Positions 21,912 through 32,841 of a stretch of 64,000 nucleotides of DNA are shown in pieces. The position numbers and the translations under genes are program-made. Source of the DNA: Thelonectria olida (lineage: Eukaryota > Ascomycota > Sordariomycetes > Hypocreales > Nectriaceae); contig JAGPYM010000081.1 in the NCBI GenBank assembly GCA_020736575.1, positions 21,536 through 85,535 of the forward strand, in the 5' to 3' direction. The notes beneath the pieces were generated by a model that did not search any database, was not told where the DNA came from, and saw only the letters and a program-made list of their open reading frames with translations. Each line of letters opens with the position of its first letter. Within the stretch, counting starts at the first letter, position 1.

Positions 21912-22500
21912 AGCCGCAACAATGCCATCAAGGTGTCTCACTATGGCGTAGGTATTCATGAAAGAGGCAACTGGGATCACGGCGACTACGCGAAACGTTG
22001 TGTTTGTAGTAACTCGGGCCCGCTAGGTCCTTGGCTGATTTAAGACTGAAGCCAGGAGAGCAAGTGCGGCAGATATACTCTAAACCTGTGGATGCCTGTT
22101 CCATGAGTTATAATTACATCTCTTTCAAAGCTCATATATCTTACCTCCTCATCGTGCTACGTGTGGATACCGAGAGACTTTTCTTAGCAATCTCAGCTCA
22201 AGCCTGCTTATTTTCGTACGGCCTTTTAGGCACGAGGTGCATTTACATGTCGAACGAGCCCTTCATGCAGTATACCGCGCTATATATGTCGACATAACAT
22301 CAAACAACTGGACTTAGACTCTTCCCAAGAGGAAGGACACGATTTTGTTCAACTAGGTACCACTAAAAGATGGGCTCCATTCTGAGAACAACCATTTCTA
22401 GACTGCGTAAATGCACATATTTATGATTGAACCATAAAAGCCGATCGGGTTCACGCCGTGCATTTATCCTTCAACGTAAAGGGCCGTCATTACCCATCAT
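21912..22500. other. Convergent intergenic region, no gene recognised
   Basis: 589 bp between the 3' ends of the MFS and EthD genes. Nothing beyond presumed 3' UTRs. Confidence 0.35.
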
Positions 22501-23097
22501 CTACGTCTCCGAATCCCTAATGACCATACCATCCTCGCCGCCCATAACCTTGGAGGCATCCCCCACGACTAAATTCTCATAACCGACCATGTACGTCATT
22601 GGCAATGCCATGAACCTGTTGCAGTCGTCGCTTAGAGCTGCTGCATATTCTTTGCTATTATAGAAGGCCAGCCAGTCATCCCAGGTTCGTACCCAGAGCT
22701 GGGCGCACCCGTCATATTCCAACACGTTTTCGCCTAGAGCCCGAGCTCTTTCCTTCATTTCCGGTGTCTGATGATGCTGTATTATTATTAGCATACACTT
22801 CAGCTTTAGCGCATAGGAAAGGTATACCTGAGCGTATCGAACAATGTGGTGTTGAAAGGCCTTGGTGGCCACAGCCAAGTCGGCGTGGACTGTTTGCCAA
22901 TGGCCAAAAAATGTTTCATAGTCGATGGAATCAATCTTTTTGAAATAAACCGACACCTTGATGCATGGCTGGAAGTTGGGCTTGGAGCCGTAATCCAGCC
23001 GGGGGTGGGTGAATTGGTGTTCAATCTTTTGCCACGGCACGTTAAGACGTCGAATTGATTTTGGGGTGTATTATGTTCTTGAAACCTGAAGAAACAT
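22501..23097 (-). CDS. EthD-domain protein
   Basis: Small dimeric alpha/beta-barrel protein of the EthD family, found with degradative or polyketide-aromatising enzymes in fungi. Main exons are 23040-22828 and 22776-22501. The join at YAQ-HHQTPEM is frame checked and gives 162 residues if translation began at a GTG at 23040. Family features: IKVSVYFKKI, YETFFGHWQTVHADL, then a second half with WLAFYNSKEYAAAL and a C-terminal valine-glycine rich tail. There is no in-frame ATG before the domain. A plausible solution is a mini-exon ATG TTT CTT CAG ending at 23086 (start 23097) and an intron with acceptor CAAAAG, giving MFLQ-IEHQFTHP in phase. The function in this block is unknown. Confidence 0.75.
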
Positions 23098-23395
23098 CAA
23101 TCATGGGAAGTTGGCATTCCCACAAGCAACACATCCCATCTTAATTATAGCTCAGCTCTCTAGTGAGGGGAATATGCGGAGAAGCCAGGATTTCAATATC
23201 CGCGGAATTAAAATCCGGGGTTCCAGGCTCGAGTCGAGGTGGCAAATTAATTGTTGTATCGGGTCGGTAGTCTCGAGAGGGGGACTCATATAACGTCAAA
23301 GGAAGAACATTTCCATAGCTATTAGTTAGACAAGCAAGAAGCACATAAACACACACAATATTACACCAAGTACCTATTTCTCAGAGTTGAAGTTA

Positions 23396-25366
23396 TTATA
23401 GTATAAGATATCTCCAAGTTTTTGACAACGTTTTCGCAGAATTCTTTGGTATGCGCTTGTATCCATTGTCGCGGTCAACATAAGTGACTCCAAATCGTGG
23501 CTTGTACCCATTGTCCCATTCTAGGTTACTGTGTAAACGTCTTAGCACGCGTTGGAATGTTGCACATCATAGAAACTTACTCAAGCAGACTCCAGGCATG
23601 GTAGCCCATCATCGAAACACCGTGATACTTTATAGCATCGCACATGGCCCGGATATACAGATGGAAGAACTCCTGACGATGCGTGTCGTTAATAATATCT
23701 GCCAGCACCATCTTCGACTCATGCTCTACCGGGTATCCATTCTCGTACACAATGACAGGCATATTCAGATCCTTTGCGTATGTGTTCCAACAATGGATGA
23801 GAAGATTCTTAAATCCCCAGGGAACTGCATCGACTTCATCAGTGATCATTCAGCAGGTGAGCGAAAATAACTTACCGGTATGAGGATGGCCATTCTCTCC
23901 ACGTCTTCCGATGGGCTTTCCGTTTCTGTAATGAGTCTTCTCCACATCGTCCAGGTCTCGGAAAGTCGTTGCCGTGTTTGGATCGTGTAGTTTGCCAGTG
24001 GCGTACATTGTCCCATAGTGATTGATAGCGAAGCTACTTGACTATAAGAAGATATAAAATTCTCGGGACTGGTATCGGCTTACAAATCGGCGGATCCTTT
24101 CAGCAGGTCGAGTTCTTCTTTCGTCAAACGAGGGAACAAATCGCCGTAATGATCCCATGCACCCGTTTGGGTGCCCTTGACTGCCGAGGTTCAATATATG
24201 TCGGAGCCACGGTATGCGCTCACTTACAGATTGGTAGAGCAAACCATCCCAAGGATCGACTCTCGGAGATTTCGGCTGCCGTTTTTGCTTCTAGGGAATC
24301 ATCAATAGGTTCCACCCAGTCATAGTTCTATCGACATATTAGGACCCTGAGATTGAGTAAATCTGCAAATCTTAATGTTCTTACGAGCGCAATGCCAATT
24401 TGACCTCCCTGCGTCTCTTGGAATTTGTTGCGGTAGAGCCGCACAACGTAACCATGAACTAACAAGGTATTGTGGCCAACTCTTGAACCACGTATCAGCA
24501 GGAAATCAAGACGCCAAGGACAAGGAAACTTGCCTAAAAAAGTCGGCCGTTGTGCAGCGTTCAACAAGACCTTCGTAAGCAAGAGATGTGAAGATCCAGG
24601 GCTAAAGGCATATGGTTAGGGGGTAGATTGATAGGGTGACAGCGTCGTCGTGAACTCACCTCATTGATGGTCAGCCATCTTTTCACCCGGTCACCAAACC
24701 GCTCAAAGCAGATTTCCGCATAGGACACGAAGTCCTCAATTAGATGTCTCGGGTCTTGAGCGGAGAAGCCGCAGTATCGGTTTTCCAGCTCAAGGGGAGT
24801 GTCATAGTGATGCAAAGTAACCGTCGGCTCGATATTGGCTGCGATCAGAGCGTTGATCTAGTTGAGACATTGTTAGTGGGCAACCAAAGATTGGATGGGC
24901 CATGAGAGTCTCTACCAATTTGTTATAATACTCGACACCTTCTTCGTTGACTTGGTCGGGTTTTCCACCTGCAAGACTCTTGAGTTAGCCTTCTTGAGCC
25001 AGGTTGGTAGTGAGGGTGAGAATGGCCTACCTAAAGGCTTGATGCGCGACCATGAAATCGAGAAACGATACGAACTGCAACCGTACTGCTTCAGAAGCTT
25101 GACATCTTCTTCCCACAGATAATACGAGCGGCAAGCGTCATCGCCCTTATCAGGGTAGTCACTTAGCATCCGATCCCAATTACAAGGGCCTCGACCACCC
25201 TTGGACGTGCCACCTTCAATCTGATATGCTGAAGACCTAGCACTTGGTCAGTCGACCCATCCGTCACGGGGCCGCATTGCGTTGAGACTTACGCGTAGCC
25301 ATGAAGAAAGTCTTTTGGCAAGATGCCCGCATATTCGGGATGATCAGTAATCTTGTCGAATGCCAT
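23396..25366 (-). CDS. Glycoside hydrolase family 1 beta-glucosidase-like enzyme
   Basis: Multi-exon GH1 gene starting [20 protein letters not shown]. The first exon ends at LHGYA and the next begins [12 protein letters not shown]. Further blocks: [33 protein letters not shown], the acid/base glutamate in TINE|PWIF (Glu at an exon end), QGGQIGIAL, the nucleophile glutamate in VIVYENGYP, and the C-terminal [18 protein letters not shown] ending at a TAA at 23396. GH1 enzymes hydrolyse beta-D-glucosides, here probably in the cytosol since no signal peptide is seen. One intron (24533-24482) appears to be GC-AG. The segment between NEPWIF and [10 protein letters not shown] is about 30 residues shorter than usual, so activity is likely but not certain. 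It lies divergent from an MFS permease. Confidence 0.88.
24482..24533 (-). other. Probable GC-AG intron in the GH1 gene
   Basis: Donor AG|GCAAGT and acceptor TTCAAG|A. Splicing joins DFFR to [10 protein letters not shown] in phase. Without removal the frame changes upstream, because the preceding exon ([15 protein letters not shown]) and the following segment are in different frames. Confidence 0.5.
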
Positions 25367-25591
25367 TGCGTTGAGACCACGATGGTTAAGGCGAGCCACG
25401 AGATTAGATTCTGGTTACTGTTTTATACATATTTGAGACTCCTTGCAAAGGATCTACTATCATGAACACGCAGCAAGCCGCCGGCCGTTGATCACAACTG
25501 GTTAGTTTAACTCGATGGCGTGGGTCTGTTTGGGCAAGAGGTGTTGAACAGGGCTCTGGTTGGCCGACTCTGGGCTTATCTCGCGCCCGCA

Positions 25592-25610
25592 CGGCCGAGT
25601 CACGGACGAG
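25592..25610 (+). repeat. 19-bp promoter direct repeat, copy 1 (CGG-N8-CGG)
   Basis: CGGCCGAGTCACGGACGAG, identical to the copy at 25660-25678. Contains two CGG triplets in direct orientation separated by eight bases, the kind of half-site arrangement bound by Zn2Cys6 regulators. A Zn2Cys6 gene starts 2.3 kb downstream. Binding is inference. Confidence 0.7.
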
Positions 25611-25659
25611 TTGATTCGCAATCCCATCATGTTACTCAATTCGATTGAGGGGAGATGCG

Positions 25660-25678
25660 CGGCCGAGTCACGGACGAG
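25660..25678 (+). repeat. 19-bp promoter direct repeat, copy 2 (CGG-N8-CGG)
   Basis: Exact second copy of the element at 25592-25610, offset by 68 bp. Exact duplication inside a divergent promoter supports a regulatory site more than chance. Confidence 0.7.
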
Positions 25679-25841
25679 GTGGAGTTTGCCCAACCTCTTG
25701 GTGCTACAGCGAGGCCATCACTAGTGCTGAAAGAAATCGTATAATTGTGACCAAATACCGCCTGTATTCCTAGACGTTCCTTCTCACGCACCCCGCTAAT
25801 CCCCATTATATTCCCCATTACAACCCGGCAGTTCAATCAGA

Positions 25842-27530
25842 ATGGCGGTCTCGACTGGTGCAGCGGCCACTACCACCGCATGGGCCAAGGATGCTCTCCC
25901 CTGGTGGAAGGATCGTGGGCTCCGAAAGTTGGTCCTTTGGCAGATGTGTATCCTTTTCTCCCAGTTTCTTGTGGGGTACGACGAGGTCATTGTTGGCTCT
26001 TTTCAGGCCATGCAGCCCTGGAAACAAGGTACGTTGCTCTGATCTCTCTGCGAGTAGTGCACCACGGCAGTTACTGAGACGACCCAATGCAAAGCAATGG
26101 GCAACCCAAGCTCGAGCGATGTTGGTCTGATTACGTCCATCACATTTGTCGGAGGCTTTGCTGGCGCTCTTGTAGCAGCAGTTCCCGCGGACCGATTCGG
26201 GCGACGACCGGCGATGGCACTCGGCATCGGCATGGAAATCATTGGATCCATTCTTCAAGCCGCCGCTCCGAGCCGCGGAATCTTCATTGCTGGTCGGTTT
26301 GTGCTCGGCTGTGGGCTGAGCTTCACCACCACTGCCGGTCCCAGTCTTCTCAACGAGCTCGCTCACCCTCGGCTTCGAGGACGAATTGCTGCTGCGGTAC
26401 GGAATACGAATGACGGGTTTTAAGTTGGGAGTGTTGTGACTAACGATGGATAGTTCAATGTGTTGTGGTATCTTGGCTCGATCCTTGCCTCCTGGCTGAC
26501 ATTTGGCACCGGACACCTCACTACTAATTGGTCTTGGCGCATTCCTTCCATTGTCCAGTCCGTTGCTCCCAGCCTCCTGTTTGTTGCAATTCTTTTTATT
26601 CCCGAGTCTCCTCGTTGGCTGTACTCGAAAGGTCGCGTCGCTGAGGCTCAGGCTCTTCTCGTCAAATATCATGGCAACGGCGACGAAGGTGCCGCCATTG
26701 TTGTTCTCGAGCTGCAAGAAATCGATGAAGCCTTGACTAGAGAACGGGAAGAGCAAATTGACTCATGGCGTAACGTCCTTCGCTCGCGTGCGAATCGCAA
26801 ACGCTTTGGCATCGTCATATCCGTATCAGTTTTGACACTCTGGAATGGTCAGGGAGCCATAACCTACTATTTCTCGCCAATCCTCACCAGCGTTGGTATC
26901 ACTACAACCAATCAACAAACGGGTATTAATGGCGGAATGTCGATTTGGAACTTCCTGTGTTCTGCTCTAGGAGCGTACTTGGTGGACCGAATTGGACGGC
27001 GACCTCTTTGGCTGGCCTCATTCATTGGTCTCATCTTGGCCAACATCCCTCTCATCGTATCCAACGCCATGTACGTGGACCACGGATCGAAGTCTGCCGC
27101 ATATGCAGTGGTGGTATTCATGTTTTTCTACAATGCAGCATTTAATATCGCCTGCAATCCGCTGCTGTACTGCTATACTCCAGAGATCTTACCCTACAGC
27201 ATTAGGACCCGTGGCCTAGCACTGCAAATTCTCGTCAGCCAGGCCGCTCTTACCGTCAATCAGTACGTCAACCCCATTGCCCTGGATAGCATTGGATATT
27301 GGCTTTTTGTCTTCTATTTGGGCGTCTGCATCATGGGACTGGCCATCATCTGGTTTACCTTTCCGGAAACAAAAGGGTACAATCTCGAAGAGCTTGGTGC
27401 CCTCTTTGATGACGATAACACGGTCCTGAAACTGCAGGAGCGTAGTATTCTTCATGGGAAGGACCCCGAAGCCGGTCACACTGGCGATATGGAAATTGTG
27501 AAGGCCGTTGACTGCAAGGCTCGAGGATGA
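25842..27530 (+). CDS. MFS sugar permease (hexose/disaccharide type)
   Basis: Predicted 521-aa plasma-membrane permease. Three exons (25842-26028, 26095-26396, 26454-27530), frame checked. Sugar-porter landmarks: FLVGYDEVIVGSFQAM in TM1, DRFGRRPAMALG after TM2, LNELAHPRLRGR, PESPRWLYSKGR at the end of TM6, DRIGRRPLW, YTPEILPYSIRTRGLA and PETKGYNLEELG. The TM1 and post-TM9 features (NPLLYCYTPE) resemble the fungal lactose/cellodextrin-permease-like branch more than hexose transporters. Together with the divergent GH1 beta-glucosidase this suggests import of a beta-linked disaccharide or aryl-glucoside followed by intracellular hydrolysis. A Zn2Cys6 gene follows on the same strand. Confidence 0.94.
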
Positions 27531-27912
27531 CAAAGACTCGGAATTCCTGTATCAAGTCTTAAGTGAGCGCAGTGCTTTTGCCAGTCTATGGGATCTATCC
27601 AAGTACGAATACAACCTGCAACTTGATCTGCACTGTTTTAATACGCCGCTGTAAAATGATTGATTACCTCCATGGTGACATAATACTTTCTGGATCCCAT
27701 CTTCAACGTCCTGTCAAGGGTCGAGAAATGAGATCATGAGCCTGCCGGATCTTGGGAGGCGGGACAGGTCACGTGAAGTTGTCAAAGATAAACCGACCTC
27801 ATTTGACCTGCACCAACTTGCAATCAACATCTCCATACGTTTACGCTTTCTCTGCGACTTGCCCCCAGCTCCTTCACCCCTGCTGATCGAGGCTGCCCTG
27901 AATCGTTCAGAA

Positions 27913-29618
27913 ATGGCCTCTGAGCCACCAAGATCGACCCAAAGAGCACCCTTGTCCTGCTCTCAATGCTACAAGCGCAAGATCCGATGCGACAAGAAGT
28001 CCCCTTGCAAGTCATGCATCGCTCGCGGCATTGCCTTGGAATGCAAGAGGGAGACTGTGCAAGTCAGAGGTCGCATTTACGCCGGGTCTAATGACCAGTC
28101 TGACCGCAGCTACAGTGACCTTGTTCAAGAAAACATTCGCCTGAGGGCTCTCATCGCAGGATCCCAACAGCAACGCCACGACACGGAAGTCTCAGAAGCC
28201 AACAGCGACATCTGCCAACTGAGCGAGAGCCGAGTTGCGCAGGCGGAAAGACTACTATTCAACCGTATTGCCCAAACGTCAAAGCCGAGGTCGGTCAAGC
28301 AGTACAGCAACGTTCTGATACCTTCAAAATCTGTCAGCGACGGAGTTGTTGCCTACGGCTTGCAGCGGACCTTCTGGCTTCATTTTGCACTCTTTATTCC
28401 CGAATTTCAGCAAGAGTACGGCGACTTTTGGGCTCGATACTCAGAGGACCAGTCATATGAACACACGCATCCGTTTTGGCTTGCCATTTACTTTTCGGTT
28501 CTGGCTTCCGCTCTCCTCTTCATGGGCGATGAACAGGTAGCTTGTCTTGGATCCAATGTCAAACGGACAGATCTGCTGCAGAACTGGTATGAGTCTGCTC
28601 TCTTTTTCTTGGACACGGGAGACTTCACTCAAAGGTCCGACACTCGAGTTGTCAAGTCTATTGCAATACTGGGAACCTTGTTTACCTGCATGGGGGATAA
28701 CGCCCGGTACAAAGCCCTCTGGTCAGTCGCTCTTCACCAAGCTCAGGAGATTGGCATGCATCAGGAATCTTTGAACCAGGGAGAGACGTATTCGCAGCAG
28801 CAGACAAGGAGGCGTCTCTGGTGGACGCTCGTTGTGTGCGAGTGGCTTCCCGTCCCCCTGCACATCCCGTTTGTCAATGACTTCGACTTCGACTGCAAGG
28901 TACCTGATGAGGTGGATGATGAAGAGCTTGCCAATGTCGGAGGAGGATCTCGCCTTGCAAGATCCCGACCCCGTGGGATAAGGTATCACATTGCCATGAT
29001 ACAAATAGCTCGTATTTCCTACCAGCTCCACTATCGACTACGGTTGAAGGGATGGAAGCGCGCCGAGCTTACAAGGTCTGTCTTTGCAGCAGATGAGGAG
29101 CTGGCCGATCTGATTAATGATTTGCCCGCCTATCTCCAATTTAGCGAGGCACCAACAGAGAGCACCAGGAAACGAGACGAACTGTACATTTGGATTCCAT
29201 GGCAGAGGAGGAGCTTGACACAAGTTCTACTATACTATCGGATGGCCATTGCTCGTACCCTACAAGAGCATTGGCTCGAGGGGTCATTAGCCAGTGCAAG
29301 GACTAGAGCAATCTGCAAGTCATCAGCCCAAGCCCTCATTTACTCCACGACAGAGGAGTTGTTGGATGCTTCCAAACTTCGTCCTTGGTAAGCATCAGTC
29401 CCCTTTTATCCAACTTGCACTGACAAACCTTGACTAGGGCTTTGATATCACATGTCTTTTCCGCCACAGCGACGTTGTTTTTAGAGTCGGAGGGTGAAGA
29501 TGACGATGTTTGGGGTGAGATCAAGCAAGGCATTAGGTTTTTAACGCAAATGCAATCCGATGCAATTGTAGCTAGGTATAGCTTAGAGATTTTACATCAA
29601 GAATTTAATTTGATGTAG
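27913..29618 (+). CDS. Zn2Cys6 transcription factor with fungal-specific TF domain
   Basis: Predicted 551-aa nuclear regulator. Two exons (27913-29387, 29438-29618), frame checked. Start chosen at MASEPPRSTQRAPLSC; an upstream in-frame ATG at 27736 would add 59 residues without family character. The zinc cluster is complete: CSQCYKRKIRCDKKSPCKSC, then IARGIALEC, followed by a short linker coiled coil (DLVQENIRLRALI). The middle region has the fungal_trans signature, including RRRLWWTLVVCEW. Its location immediately after the permease, and the duplicated CGG-N8-CGG element upstream of the permease and GH1 genes, make it the best candidate for their pathway-specific regulator. Confidence 0.93.
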
Positions 29619-30144
29619 CTTCCACATTTAAAGATATGATTGATATACAACACGAACTCAAACATAGTTTGCTGATATAGGTAGTTAGTTAATGCTGATG
29701 CTCATTTCTATGATATGATTGACGAGCAGTCAAATTGGGTTACTCCTCTTCAATCTTCTGCTCGACTACTCTGTACGGAGTACTTAATGCTTCTATGTTG
29801 TGGGTTTGCGGCAGAAGCGAAAAGATGCCACTTTGCCAGCACTGATATCTGGTCATATGGGGAATACACAAAGATTACTCCGTAAATTGAAGAACAAATC
29901 CTATTTTTAACCCAAGCCCTCATCTTAAAAGTTCAGCTCTCGAGTGGGGGATGCAGCCACAGCCGACTAACAACCTCAGCTCAAGCAAGCCAAGACACCC
30001 AACACTCTCTAAGCGCCAGCGTCACTTGGATGAAGCCTTAAATTGAGTCCTCGTCGCCTGATAAATCCTACATCTCAGCAATCTGTCTCTCCTTCGTCTC
30101 AACTCTTACCCACGCTCATTATTGGCAATCCATCGACTTTCGAC
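29619..30144. other. Intergenic region, no gene recognised
   Basis: 526 bp between the Zn2Cys6 gene and the membrane-protein gene. No coding or repeat signal beyond short AT-rich patches. Confidence 0.35.
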
Positions 30145-31425
30145 ATGTCCCTTCTGCCGCCCAAGGTTCCCATGCTCTTCAATCTTCTCATCATATGGGC
30201 TATAAATATCGGGTTCGCCCGCGCAGCCGCCTCCACTCAGTTCCGAAACTGGTACCCGCAATATGGATCGATTTTCAGGAACATTACGCTCAAAAACTGC
30301 TCTGCAGAGTACCTCCGTTACCTAGCAGGTGATAAAAATCTTACTCAGGTCGACTACCAAAACGGCGGCGACGAGTACACCGTTTTCACCCAGCCACTCA
30401 TCGATTGTATTCTCAATCACACGTCTGAGTTTCTCAAAGGGGGCATGACCAGCGCTCAGGTCCTACTAGGAGTCATGCCTACCGTCTTGGCTCTTCTTGG
30501 CCCCTCTCACGATGAGATAGCCATGCTGGCAAATGTTGGCAGGCGTCCGCTTCTAGCCGCCGGGCTGGCCTTGGCATGCCCTTCCACATATTTCAGCAGG
30601 GCATTCGAGTACTCCGATCCACAAGATATTATGAGTCGCCATGAAAACAGACGGGGACAATGGCGCCCAAAGCACCGGGGTGTTCAGCTGGTCGTATCAT
30701 TTATAGAATATGGCCTTACTGCAGCAGCCTGTTTTAACGTTGTGAAAAACACCAGGGAAGTCAACGTACGGTCTATTAGCTCTCTCGCATCGGACGCGGA
30801 TTATCTGCCTGGGCTGTGGCTAGGACTTGGTATGGCTACCCATCTATACAGTGGTCTTGTCCTTCGGCTTCGGCTTCGTGGACGCAGAGATTGGCCAGAG
30901 GCTTTCGAGAGGGAAGGTGGCGCAATCAGGGCCAGAGAGGATACGTCACATGAAGCATGCTTTGATCTTAAAAGACATGTCAAATCCATTTTTGACGTCA
31001 TTCGTTCAATCATTGGTTGGCTTGAGAACATTTTCCCAAGAATACGGGGTATTATATTGATGGAATTCTTTCCTTGCGCAGCAGCTCAGTATGAGGTACA
31101 AATTGCTACTTCTACGGAGAGCAAGATCTTTCTATTTACCGCGTGGTGGGAATCGACATTCACGGTTCTGCAGGTCGTGTTCGGTACCCTTGTGTTCTCG
31201 AGCACTCTTTTCGTCGGAACCAAGGACGCCCTAGGTATCGTCGGTAGGTACATTGGAGGCGTGGCGGTATGTCGAGTCATTCTCATGTACGAGCTAGCCG
31301 GCTTGAGAGAGAACTGTACGATCATTGATGGCAAGGGGGTAAAGAAGGATGAGATTGTTATGCAGACAGGCACCTTTATCCAGAAGGGGAGGCTGGGCCC
31401 GGGTGACCGAACGCAACATTGCTGA
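30145..31425 (+). CDS. Fungal integral membrane protein of unknown function
   Basis: Intronless 426-aa protein from the ATG at 30145. The N-terminal MLFNLLIIWAINIGFARAA looks like a cleavable signal peptide. An extracytosolic region follows with several N-x-S/T sequons (NITLKN, NLT, NHTSEF). Then come hydrophobic segments beginning with LLGVMPTVLALLGPS and later LVVSFIEYGLTAAACF, WLGLGMATHLYSGLVL, FTVLQVVFGTLVFSSTLF and YIGGVAVCRVILMYEL. The LLG..PT.LA.LGPS...E...L...RRPLLA pattern with a following FEYSDP is one I associate with a family of uncharacterised Pezizomycotina membrane proteins. No enzymatic motif. I do not assign a function. Confidence 0.8.
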   Translation: MSLLPPKVPMLFNLLIIWAINIGFARAAASTQFRNWYPQYGSIFRNITLKNCSAEYLRYLAGDKNLTQVDYQNGGDEYTVFTQPLIDCILNHTSEFLKGGMTSAQVLLGVMPTVLALLGPSHDEIAMLANVGRRPLLAAGLALACPSTYFSRAFEYSDPQDIMSRHENRRGQWRPKHRGVQLVVSFIEYGLTAAACFNVVKNTREVNVRSISSLASDADYLPGLWLGLGMATHLYSGLVLRLRLRGRRDWPEAFEREGGAIRAREDTSHEACFDLKRHVKSIFDVIRSIIGWLENIFPRIRGIILMEFFPCAAAQYEVQIATSTESKIFLFTAWWESTFTVLQVVFGTLVFSSTLFVGTKDALGIVGRYIGGVAVCRVILMYELAGLRENCTIIDGKGVKKDEIVMQTGTFIQKGRLGPGDRTQHC

Positions 31426-31617
31426 GGCTGTCCCACCCGATGTTGACAAGGCCTTCGTCGATGCCAAGTTCTAGAACGAGGCCGGTTTGGTAAAAGCGTT
31501 ACTCGGGCAGAGATGTTTTGAAAGAGAACGGCCAACGAAGCAACCTGGGCGGATGATTTCTGGAATTTTCTTCTATTCTGTAGAGATAGAGATGAGGCAC
31601 AGCCTAATCTTTCATTC

Positions 31618-32670
31618 GTGATCGTGTACTCTTCACCATACCGCTCATTGCGTGGGTGGCCTCCACTCTCTGGGCTATCTGACACTGGTGAGCTGGAGAA
31701 GTGCCTTCTCCTGCAGCGATCACATGCTCGACAGAAGCGCAGGAAGATATTCCTGCTCTATGGACTCGCCAGTGTGAGAAAGACGCAGCTGTCCATTGAT
31801 TTCACCTGACGCCACTAAGCCGCGCTCAGCGCGGTCTTCTGGCTCGATGGCAGACCGGAGGACCAGCTGTAGCGAAGTATCGCCGGCTGCATAGCCAAGA
31901 TCACTGAAGGCCAGGTTCCGAATATCACCCCACGGTGGACCGACAGTTGCACTCACACCGAGGACGGACTCGACGACGCTGTGACGAGTGTAATCAAGTG
32001 GCTTGAGCAACCCGACAATTGTGAATGAGTATTGATATTCGGCAATGTCGATAAAGATTGGGCCAGCCATGAATCTAGAACAGGCGCTTACGATCCTCGG
32101 CGGTACCTACCAGGCGATCATGGCTCGGTGCTGATCACGACACGGATGTCCCGTCTGATGCAGCTGGGCGAGTCTCGAAAGTTAGGTCAAGTCGACGCAG
32201 CATTGAGCAGGGCCATACTCGAAAGATGGTTTGGGAGTGGACTTAGTGAGTATTTGCGACCCGCTTCTCTACAAATTCAGTACAATTGAAGCTGTGTCTC
32301 ATATTGTCGCAGGTTCGGATTGCGACGATTTCCTCAATCTGCTACACGGATTACCTCCAGCGCTGGTGCAAGCGGGCTCATGCTGTGGCATGGCCCGTCA
32401 GCAGTGACGGCAAATGACAGAAGATCGCAAGACTAGTGGCCTCAATGGCTTAATGAGATCTGTGGCAACGAGGTGCGATTCCTCGATGCGGTAGGGCTGC
32501 TTCTCCGGCACTCGATGACCGAAACTGAGCAAGGATCCAAAGGCAGCTATTCCATACACCCGGTAGTCCATCAATGGGCATCTTACTTAGGAACGGGCAA
32601 CACGACGAATGGGCAGCGCTGGCCCCCGCCACGGTGGGACAGTCGGTGCCAACGGGAGAAAGGGGGGAGC
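31618..32670 (+). pseudogene. NB-ARC / NLR-type STAND NTPase remnant
   Basis: A decayed plus-strand gene in pieces. A degenerate P-loop segment (FLLYGLASVRKTQLSIDFT, where GLGGVGKTQ would be expected) is followed by stops near 31807. A Walker-B-like segment VLIFGNVDKDW appears near 32029, immediately after an in-frame TGA. It is followed by AYDPRRYLPGDHGSVLITTR, a close match to the fungal NB-ARC motif before the sensor arginine. Later come LLHGLPPALVQAGS near 32339 and YSIHPVVHQWASYLG near 32549, a winged-helix-type ending. Several stops and frame breaks separate the pieces. Intact members are signalling ATPases in fungal non-self recognition. Not translatable as one protein here. Confidence 0.75.
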
Positions 32671-32841
32671 AGTAGGTGGAGCAGCGAGAACTGCTTCCAC
32701 ACGCCGAAATGGTGCGGAAAAGTATCAAGAAGGCAGATATGAGCCGGGTGTGTTTCAAAGACAAGTTGCTGATCGACTCGCTACATAAGCTGCGGAATCT
32801 CAAGTCTACAGAAGCAGAGGTGATGTACAGCCAAATGCAAC

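Larger units (their letters stand above)
25367..25841. promoter_or_regulatory. Divergent promoter of the GH1 and MFS permease genes
   Basis: 475 bp shared between two divergent genes. It contains the 19-bp direct repeats described separately. Enclosure by a hydrolase and a permease, with a Zn2Cys6 gene just beyond the permease, makes this the likely control point of the unit. Confidence 0.65.

Noticed and set aside
27736..27912. Upstream in-frame start for the Zn2Cys6 gene
   Set aside because: The 59 extra residues have no family character, while the zinc cluster is normally close to the N-terminus; the ATG at 27913 is preferred.
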